Under the pieces are notes generated by a model that was not told the DNA's origin, did not search any database, and saw only the letters and a list, made by a program, of their open reading frames with translations. A program made the position numbers and the translations under genes. Of a DNA stretch of 64,000 nt, positions 55,468 to 64,000 are shown piece after piece. Every line of letters starts with the position of its first letter. The stretch's first letter is position 1. Source of the stretch: Earliella scabrosa. Taxonomy: Eukaryota; Basidiomycota; Agaricomycetes; Polyporales; Polyporaceae. Location of the stretch: contig JABYQQ010000003.1 in NCBI GenBank assembly GCA_022605405.1, positions 1,054,001-1,118,000 on the forward strand, in the 5' to 3' direction.

Positions 55468-57201
55468 ATGCTTGCATCGCTGAGGAAAGCCGGTTCGCTC
55501 GCTCGCGTACGTCCTTGTCACGCGTCTCACTGCGCTTTGCTCAAGTTGCGCAACTACCAGGCCGCATCTGCGGGTCAGAGGCGCTTCCTCTCTATTCATG
55601 AATACCAATCCGTCAACTTGCTCAACTCGGTACTTCACCCCTTCCTGTGCCCCCGCTGAGCAACGTATAGACGTCCTCTGTACAGTATGGCATACCCACC
55701 CCCAAAAGCATCGCTGCAAAGACACCGCAGGAGGCATACGAGGTCGCGAAGCAATTCAGTGCGTGTCGGAGCTCTCGCTTGCTGTCTAGCCGTTGACGCG
55801 TTCCGCAGGTTCCACGGGATGCGTGATCAAGGCGCAGGTGCTCGCTGGGGGTCGCGGAAAGGGACACTTCGACAATGGCTTGCAGGGTGGCGTGCATATT
55901 GTTGAGTCGTGAGTCCCATCGGTTTGCTGTCGGTCGTTCTCCTCTCAAAATATTCCACAAGTCCCGAGCAAGCCAAGGACTATGCAAGCAAGATGATTGG
56001 TGCGAAGCTCATTACCAAGCAGACTGGTGCTGCCGGACGCGTCTGCAACGCGGTATGAGTACTCATATGTCCTTCTGTTGGTACCGTCTGACGCACGTTC
56101 CTCGGATAGGTGATGTTGGCCGAGCGTCGGGACCCTTCGCACGAGTACTATGTTGCGGTGCTTAATGACCGTGGTGTTGGCGGCCCGGTCCTGGTTGCGT
56201 CCGCACAAGGTGGCATGAACATCGAGGAGGTCGCTGCGAAGGACCCAAATGCCATCATCACCACCCCGATCAACTTCGAGAAGGGTCTCAGTAAATCCGA
56301 GGCCCTTGACCTTGCGAAGAAGCTCGGTTTCAAGAGCGAGGGTGCGCAGAGCGAGGCAGCAGATATCTTCATTCGCCTGTACCAGATCTTCAAGGACAAG
56401 GACGCGACACAGATTGAGATTAACCCTCTGGGCGAGACGTCTGATGGTCACGTTCTCTGGTATGTCTACATGCCGTGGGCCCTGCCGTCCAACTCTCTGA
56501 CTTTGTACAATCCAGCATGGATGCCAAGTTCGGCTTTGACGACAATGCCGACTTCCGCCAGAAGGACGTTTTCGCGCTCCGAGACATCTCACAAGAGGAG
56601 CCCTCGGAAGTTGAGGCGCAGAAGTACAACCTAAACTTCATCAAGTTGGACGGCAGCATCGGCTGCCTAGTAAATGGCGCCGGTCTGGCGATGGCCACGA
56701 TGGACGTGCTCGCGCTTCACGGAGGCAACCCTGCAAACTTCCTGGACGTTGGAGGGTCAGTGTTCTCGTTATTGCATGCTATTCCCCCGTGTCTCAAGTT
56801 CTGCTGTAGAGGTGCAACTCCGGAGACTGTCAAGAAAGCATTTGAGATCCTCGTCTCCGACCCCAAGGTGAAGAGTATCTTCATCAACATCTTCGGTGGT
56901 ATGTGATGCATACAGAACTCGTCACAATGAGTGTCTCAAACTCGTTGGCAGGTATCATGCGCTGTGATTACATCGCTGAGGGTGTCATCAACGCGGCGAA
57001 GGAGCTGTCGCTCACAGTTCCTCTCATTGTACGTCTCAAGGGTACCAAGGAGGCGGAGGCGAAGGAGTGAGTCTACTTGCATTCAGTCATTCATCATCAC
57101 TGACCATGTGCCCCAGGATGATCCGTCAATCCGGCCTCAAGATTATACCCTTCGACGATCTCGACGAGGCAGCACACAACGCTGTCAAGCTTGCTGTCTG
57201 A
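55468..57201 (+). CDS. LSC2: Succinyl-CoA ligase beta subunit, mitochondrial
   Basis: TCA-cycle enzyme subunit making nucleoside triphosphate from succinyl-CoA in the mitochondrial matrix. Nine exons: 55468-55629, 55686-55758, 55809-55908, 55962-56052, 56110-56459, 56516-56755, 56810-56898, 56952-57066, 57117-57201; 434 residues. A basic presequence ([20 protein letters not shown]) precedes [23 protein letters not shown]-grasp and ligase segments: [82 protein letters not shown] and [19 protein letters not shown]. Nucleotide preference (ADP or GDP) cannot be read securely. Confidence 0.95.
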
Positions 57202-57385
57202 GCTATCCCTCGTAGACTAATCTACTGGACTTTCTGTTTCACTAGATGTATTCAATGAGCAGATAATCATCGCCGGATCGCTTGAGAGCCGAATGTTCCG
57301 GGAGGTATAATTACGTGAACGTACTCGAAGACAGCAAGTGCAAGTGAAGTAGGATACAGTGCGACAACAAACAGTGTACAATAGA

Positions 57386-60300
57386 TTACCAAGGAGGACG
57401 CGCGTAGCCCGACTGAATGGGGTTGTAACCGTTCTGCGGAGGCTGGCGCATCGGAGAGTGCATATGCGGAGCACCAGGGTTCTGCTCGTATGGACGCATG
57501 GGGCCCCGGTTTGGTTGACCGGGGTAGGGCTGACCTGGTGTCATCACGGGACTAGCATGGACAAGCATAGGGCTGCCCGCATACATCTGGGGAAGCGCAG
57601 GCTGCATCACTGGACTAACTAGGGGCATGCCTGGTGGGCGGCCCTGCGCGCCGTTCTGCTGAGGTGGTGGGTTTTGCATGCCAGGCATTTGTGTCGGGTA
57701 CATCGGCACTGAGCCGCCTGGTGAAGGATAAGGAACAAGCTGCGCGGGATACGGAGAGCGCATGAGCCCAGCGGACTGAGGCGGAGGAGGACCAGGCATG
57801 GCAGGCATCCACATGGGCTGGCCATATGCAGCCGCGTTCCCGTTCACGACCATTGGTCTTGGGACGGGACTTGTGTGCGGATACATGACCGGACTCGGCG
57901 CGCTCATCATCGGCGAGTAAGGGTACGCCGGTCGGATCCCTGGTTGACCCATATGAGGCGGTGGCGAGAAGGCAAAAGTAGGATTTCGCGGCGCGGACCC
58001 GTTCGCAACAGTGGAAGAACTTGGTGGTGGTGCGACGGGTGGAGGACGTTGTGTTGAGCTGGACGAAGGAGTCGGTACTTGCTGGAAGGCACGGGTGACA
58101 TCGGATGCAGTCATCCTGGTCCATGGTCCTGAACTGGAAGGAGGTGGTGTCGCGCCCTCGTCCGACTTGACGTCCTGTATTGAGAAGGGTACGCCAGAGA
58201 GATCGTCCGCTATCCCCTTCAGGGAATTCACCGGTTGGATTTGCGCCTTATCCGAGGGCTGTGACCAGAGCGCCTTGAGATGTTCGGGGTCAGGTGCCCT
58301 TGAAGGGATATCCTTTGCAAACGCCTTCGGGGACTTTGTCCATTGAGCCTGTGACTGCGATGGCGGATTTGATGTGCCGTTCTGTCGGCGGCGGGATATC
58401 AGTGGGACAATGTGGTGCGAGTGGTAAAACAATTCTCACCGTGAGGTGGGATACCCCATCCAATTTTGTCTCGGCGTGCATCGCTTGTACAGGAACGGAT
58501 GAACCCAACGTCGGGCCTACAGGCGCCGCCACCGAGGAGACCGGACCCGATGGTCTCAACTTGAATTCACCTTCCAATTCGCTAGATACGGTGAACTTGA
58601 CAGGTTCGATCGTTTGGGAGCGCGCAGGTTGCGAGAAGGCGACATCGGAACTTAGAGGCAATCTCGATTTCGCCGCAGGGTTATTCAAGGGTGGAACAAC
58701 CGAGCTTGCTGCGGTCGGTGCAGGAGCGGGTGCCTTCGTCGAAGCCGATGGAGCCTCGGGCGGAGGAGAACGACTGACGGTGTCCAGTCCGATCTCTGGG
58801 ATCGACTCCTTGGGCAGAGGACGCCAAGACGCAGTGGGGGAGGTGGGTGCCTTCCGCCAGGTCGACGCAACTGACTCCTTTGTGCTTCCGGGCCGCTCTC
58901 GAGGCGGCGTGGTTGGCAGGTTGACAACTGGGGATGCTGGTGTTGTCGCAACCATGGGGCGACGTGATATCCGCTTCCTCGGGATCACAACGAAGTACTT
59001 CGGCTTCCCTTTGATGTAGCGAGGGCCACCGAACAGATAGTCGTTGAATGCGATATCGCGACGAGCAATCACATCGATAGGAGGGTTCCACGAGTGGATG
59101 TCCAGTCGGACGTGCCTCTGACCTCGGGGCCACACAAGCTCAGTCTGCAGAGGAGGAGGGACCGGGCGCAGATCATGAGCAATCTTCACCGTGAATATGT
59201 TCCAGGCCTTCTTGGGAGACTTTGGGGGCTCGACGGAAGTGACATCGAAGACCTCTGTTGGGTGAGCGAAGTCGGTGTGTAGCGGTTTATCCCGAAGAGC
59301 AGGTGGGAGCCACTTCTGCGGCTTGGGGGCCTCTTTTGGAACCTCCTTAGCGGCCTCTTTAGGAGCCTCTGCCTCGTTATGCATCCCATCAATAGCGCCC
59401 TTGATGCGTGCCATCACGTCATTCAACGTCGACATGGGAGCTTCACGATAATGCGGTCCAGGCGGTGGCTTGTGTGCCCCGTTCGGATAGTGTCCAGAGA
59501 CTCGCCGATGGTGTTCGTCGGGAGCCTGCGACTGAGCAATTACCGCAGGGCTTGCAACTGTACTCGTGCGAGACGGTTCCACTTGCGATGGAGGGGCTGT
59601 GGGTCTGACGTCCGGTGTTGCAGCGACAGCAGCCGAGGTCTCAGGTTTCTCAGACTGGCTCTGAGTATTGACGAGAGACGAGCGTCGTCTCCATGGTCCT
59701 TCATCTGCTTTCGAAGGCGGAGGAGGGCGGTGAGGAGTAGGTGCTTCGTCACCAAAGTAGTCAGATGCAAGAGCTCTTGGTGGACGAACTGATTGCTGAG
59801 AGGTGGAATCCGAGCCAACCAGTTTGCCGAGGTCGGCGAAATCTACCACATCTACAGCCTCGCCCTCTTTCACCTCAAGATCGGCATGCGCCAGGACTGG
59901 CGGAGGCAGAGTGGGAGGTGTCGGTTGTTCGTATTCCACCGGCTTGGATGTGGCGGGTATGGCAGGAGGGTTCTTCCGCCTCCACGTGTCGACGTCAGAT
60001 GGGGTAGGAGGTCCTGTCGCACCAGCTGCAGATGGTCGTCGTGTTGAGAAGGGGCGAGCTGTGCCTCTTGAAGAAAGTGCGCGACCCAGCGCGGGTCGCG
60101 TAGCGTCAACAGCTTCGCGTTTCGCCGACGGTGCGACAGAAGCTACAGCTTCTTCGATGATGCCGAGCACCTAGCACACAAATCAGCTTCAATAACAGAC
60201 TTCATATGTAAGGGTACTCCACCTGAGTTTCGGTCTGCTGCTTCTCTGCTTCGACCTTTTCCCGCTCACGAGCTTTTGCGTCTTCCATTGCCTTCATCCG

Positions 60301-62467
60301 AGCCTCGATCTCCGCGGCCTTCAAGCGTGCACGCTCCTTCTTCTTCTCACGTTCCTCTTCCTCTTGTTGGCGCCGCAACCTAGCACGTTCGGCTGCGGTA
60401 TGCATTGCAGCCTTGCGTACTTCCTCCATGTCTGTGCCCGGTAGCGCGGATACAGACGTCGCAGGAGACTCGCCAGCTTGTGAACTTGCGGACGGAGCAG
60501 ATGGTTCGGACTGTGCAGGGACGCCTGGATGTGGTCTCGGAGATGGAGGTACGCCAGCATCAGTTCGTATTGGAGGAACATGTCGCGATCCGGGAGCCGA
60601 AAGATGTGGCGGAAGCTGCCTTCCCGTCTCACCGCCGACGGACTCGTGTGTCGAAGAGCGACGTGCTCGCTCGTTCGAGGTGTCGCGCGGTGGCCGCCCA
60701 GAGTTGTCAAAGGGAGCCTGACGGCTGGAATCAGGCGGGCTGTTGGTCGGCCACGGCGGGTGGTCACGGCGCACCGATTGTCGATTGTGGAAGCGAGAAG
60801 GGTCTGGTGGGGACATGGGTGAGCGATCGCCTGGCGCTCGAGAGAAAGTCTCTGCGTGTGGTGAACTGCCACTCCGGCTCTTCTGCAAGAGTTGGACGCC
60901 TTGCAGTTGAGTATGAGGAGGAGCGTCTCGTCGCGGTTCCGTCGGGGAAGTTGAGTATTCGGAACGACTGGTTCTGCGATTGAAGGAAGTCGGAGCTCCT
61001 GGACCCCCATGTCGTTGCTGAGAGTACGGTTCCAGTCTGTTCGAGCGTTCATTGAACAGCACCCTGGACGACTCCTGTGGAGAATGCACTGAGGTCGATG
61101 AGGGAGAAGTTGCAGATCCCCCCGAGCGATCACGAGGCGGGCCTGGGGGATGGTGAGCACCCGGGCGCGAACGTGGCCAACTCCTGTCGAAGTCGTCCTC
61201 GAATCGTTCCTCTTTACTGACGGGTCGGTCTGTGATGGTATGAGGTTCGGCAGAGTCTCCATCAGTTGGAATGAGTGGTTTCAAAGCGTCCCGCGGTGGT
61301 GACGACTGTCGCGGCGCGTCGCTAGGTTGAACCTTGTACTGGCGGCCATCCCCAAATTCGATCACACCTCCCAAGAAATTGTCATCATCTTCCTCCATCT
61401 ATGGAGTTGATGAGAATAATGCCCATAATCCCTTTGGACGACTTATTGCACTGACCTCGTCCCAATGATGTGCGTTAGGATCCAGATGAACGCCACGAAA
61501 GGTATCTTCCTCCGCCATGAGTTCAGCCATGACAGCTTGTTTGTGCGCAGCAGCAGCATCTGAGCCAGAGTTCTTGTCGGACGCTCTCATGATACGCCCT
61601 GGAGTTGGATCGTGGAAGGTTATAACGTATCGTATGCCGTGGAAACACACCACACACCTTGCGCGACCTCAGCTGCGGTAGGAAAGTCGGCATGTACTCT
61701 GTCTGGTGGCGCCATAGTACCTCCTCCCTTGGCATTGTTCCATACGGGTCTCCCTGATATGTCCCTCCGAATTGACATGGCATCTTGACTGCTACGAGGT
61801 TGTGGCTGTATGATCTTGCCGGCAGGAGGAGGTAATGGTGCACCACCTGGAGTGTGCCCGGACGAGGGCGGTGGTTTTGAACCGGTGGCGGGAAGCGGCG
61901 TGGGCGTGCTTGATGGAACAGCGGAAGATGGACGGGACCACCCGCCAATGCTACTTGGTTGGGGAGTCGCCGTTAGCTTCGCAGTCACTAAACGCGGATG
62001 AGCGCTAGCGGTCTGAGGAGTGGTTTTCTCTAATAGAGTCAGAGAGAATGAGTTACATAGGGAAGCGAGGACGAGCAATAGAACGCACGAGCAGTGTTGG
62101 CTGTCTTCACGACCGGCGAGGTGGAGAGTGTGTGGGTGGGGGTAGACGCAGAGGTCTTCTCCAGGAACTTCTTGCTGATGTTAACATGGCTGAACTTCTT
62201 GGGGTGTGGCATGCTGAGCGGAGGACCAATGGTCGAGCCAGTGGGGGCCGGAGATTGGGTGCTACCCTTGGCTGAAGACAGACCAGAAGTTGAAGACTGC
62301 GAGGCCGGGCTGGCATCGCGGGAGCGTTCAGCTGAGCTCTTTCTCGCATCAGAGGCTCCATCAGCACCAGAGTTCACGTCCAAGCTGGGGTTTGGAGGAG
62401 CGGGATGCGCATTGAATGTGTCCTCCTTCTCGGAACGCTGCGGCGGATTGAGGTCGGTACTGGCCAT
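57386..62467 (-). CDS. Large disordered protein with BAT2/PRRC2-like N-terminus
   Basis: Six exons (5' to 3'): 62467-62089, 62029-61658, 61598-61456, 61398-60223, 60170-58440, 58381-57386; 1598 residues. The N-terminal PKKFSHVNISKKFLEKTSA followed by LVTAKLTATPQPSSIGGWSR resembles the BAT2 N-terminal domain of animal PRRC2 proteins, which act with stress granules and translation. Then come TFRGVHLDPNAHHWDEV, an acidic segment, a long RS/RD-like region, and an Ala/Glu/Arg/Lys coiled coil (AERARLRRQQEEEEREKKKE) near residue 650. A short ordered-looking stretch (RHVRLDIHSWNPPIDVIARR) and a Pro/Met/Gln-rich tail ending in GYNPIQSGYARPPW complete it. Likely a cytoplasmic mRNP protein; this role is inference. 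Confidence 0.75.
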
Positions 62468-62809
62468 AGACGCGTCTAGAGACGCAGGAAGAGGGAGATA
62501 CGAGCAACAAGGCAGTGGCAAGAAGAAGAGCGTGAAGCTATAGACAGGACCAGCCGCGGAATATACAGGGCGTACACGGCCGAGTCGAGTGCAGACGAGC
62601 TCAGGAAGGGGCTCGCGAATGCCAGTCACCGTCCAGTCCAAGTCCCAACTCGGCCAATCGCAGCTGCACGGCAACTCCCGAGAGCTACATACCACTCCTC
62701 GATCCCACTCAACGCTTCGTGCCACAACCAAGTCCGCACGCGTCCAGGCGTCCGTCCATCCTCAGCTTCTGCCTCCCGCACACGGACCCACCGACATCCC
62801 ACCGAAGCG
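62468..62809. other. Divergent promoter region
   Basis: 342 nt between the BAT2-like gene (-) and the next gene (+). No coding frame or clear motif. Confidence 0.5.
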
Positions 62810-63923
62810 ATGAACACGACTAGCACTACGGCCCCGGACACCCACGCGCCAGACCTTCCGAATCCCAGCTCGCGTCCCTCCACCAGCGGCCAACATATGG
62901 CACCTCAAGTAAACGGCGTGAAGAGGTCATTCACTCATCTTGACGAGGGGAGATACGAGGATCCCAGGCAAGTCGTCGCCATCTCTTGACGTTGACCTCG
63001 CTCTGACCGTCTGCAGTCTAATGAGCCTTCCCTCCAACGACAATGACGCATGGTACTATCCTTCCTATGGATTTGAGCCGAACGACGAGGGGCTCCCGGC
63101 TTCTTCTTTCAGAGGGAACTGGGGTATCAAGACATACAATGAGGCGAAGTGGGTTCGGAAAGGGAAAATGACAGCTTGGGGACCGTGGATGGAGGATTGG
63201 GAGGTGCGTACGCAGACCTTCCACTGCTCTAGAGTCGTCCATTGATACCCATGACAGGCGGAAGACCGAGCGCGAAAGCGCATACGACAGCTTCTGCCCT
63301 CAGAGGAAGACCAGGATCAGCCCCTCACTCTCCCCCACCTACGGTCGCCGTCCCCTCCTCTCATGGCGCCATACCCCCACCCCAATACACAACATCTCTC
63401 TTACACCTCCTTCGTGATGGATAAGGCGACTACACACTCCTTCCGTTCCCGTGTCTTCGACGAACTTGAAGACTCCACCAATACACTAATCGAAGGCGAA
63501 AGCGTGCTGCGTAGAGCACTGGGAAGACTCTGGCAGGTCATAAGTGAGGACCCCGATGATGCCGGAGTCGGGGCGTCTCTGGTGCCCAAACGAGAAGAAG
63601 ACGAACATGATGAGAGCCGTTTCGCGAGGGCACCGGATCTTACCCCTGCGGTTCACAAGCTGTTCCTGTCCCCGAATCAGGAGTCGATATTTGAGAACAC
63701 TCAGTTCTCGCGAGCGGAGATGCAGCGCGACACATTGGAGAAGTCGCTCGCTACCCTTCGTGAACTGCAAGACGACGGGCGGGAGTATGTGGAACGCTTG
63801 GAGGAGATTCGCGAAGGGCTTGGAGAAGCGCGGTCGCAGAGAGACGGGGTTTGGGAGCTGGTACGAAAGAAAGCGATACAGGAGTTACAGGAGGTTGCTG
63901 CATCTGCGGCTGCAGTGTCCTGA
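62810..63923 (+). CDS. Hypothetical protein, 336 aa, conserved-looking core
   Basis: I do not recognise it with confidence. Exons 62810-62967, 63017-63203, 63258-63923; 336 residues. The N-terminus is Ser/Thr/Pro-rich and leads into NGVKRSFTHLDEGRYED. A compact core follows: DAWYYPSYGFEPNDEGLPAS, FRGNWGIKTYNEAKWVRKGK, TAWGPWMEDWE, AEDRARKRIRQLLP. The C-terminal half is helical with a probable coiled coil (RDTLEKSLATLRELQDDGRE, YVERLEEIREGLGEARSQRD). A helix-rich nuclear complex subunit, possibly distantly Rxt2-like, is a guess. Intron 62968-63016 begins GC with a perfect AG|GCAAGT donor. Confidence 0.75.
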
Positions 63924-64000
63924 CTGGCGCGAGACGTCCATGTACGCTTCTGATACGTGTTCTTGGATCACAGCTTGTGGTGACACCAGGATGACGGCGC

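Noticed and set aside
1..64000. tRNA genes, rRNA, CRISPR arrays, biosynthetic or mating-type cluster
   Set aside because: No T-loop GGTTCGAATCC-type word with a matching acceptor stem was found, there are no regularly spaced repeats, and there is no homeodomain, pheromone or receptor gene. The Ras, kinase and chromatin genes are not a recognised cluster.

Overview
The window looks like a nuclear contig from a basidiomycete fungus, most likely an Agaricomycete of the polypore or mushroom type. Genes are packed on both strands and broken by many introns of about 45-70 nt with GT-AG ends. The proteins match fungal families such as UPF0658 Golgi proteins, Mtc1, Rad14, Rpd3 and the nuclear complex I 30-kDa subunit. 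All gene models were spliced by hand from the sequence; each complete model sums to a multiple of three and reads through to a stop.

Layout. 0-11 kb holds a 5'-truncated UPF0658 Golgi membrane protein (+), a nested inverted-repeat element resembling a MITE (2193-2986), a secreted GH78-type alpha-L-rhamnosidase (-), the SNARE Bet1 (+), a Ulp1-type SUMO protease (-) and a Ser/Thr kinase (-). From 11 to 26.4 kb the sequence is gene-poor, with only a Yippee-like zinc protein and a 93-aa orphan. About 9.2 kb (17.2-26.4 kb) has no gene I can model, only minus-strand coding-like scraps. 26.4-30 kb holds a Ras-family GTPase and the peroxisomal membrane protein Pxmp4.

30-64 kb is compact and mostly housekeeping: a chromodomain protein resembling fission-yeast Chp1, Mtc1, NDUFS3, SPF27/BCAS2, an apparently inactive REXO4-like exonuclease, biotin synthase, an orphan ORF, a BTG/Tob protein, ribosomal eS27, a peroxisomal acyl-CoA thioesterase, Rad14/XPA, an Rpd3-type histone deacetylase, a DinB-like protein, the succinyl-CoA ligase beta subunit, a very large BAT2/PRRC2-like disordered protein and a hypothetical protein.

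There is no operon or metabolic cluster. Recurrent themes are chromatin (chromodomain protein, Rpd3), mitochondria (NDUFS3, succinyl-CoA ligase, biotin synthase) and peroxisomes (Pxmp4, thioesterase ending AKL). The most unusual signals are gene-structural: an apparent 2-nt exon in the Ras gene, a 14-nt exon in the rhamnosidase gene, start-codon-only or near-start-only first exons, and two GC-AG introns. At protein level the Chp1-like protein and the degenerate exonuclease deserve most attention.
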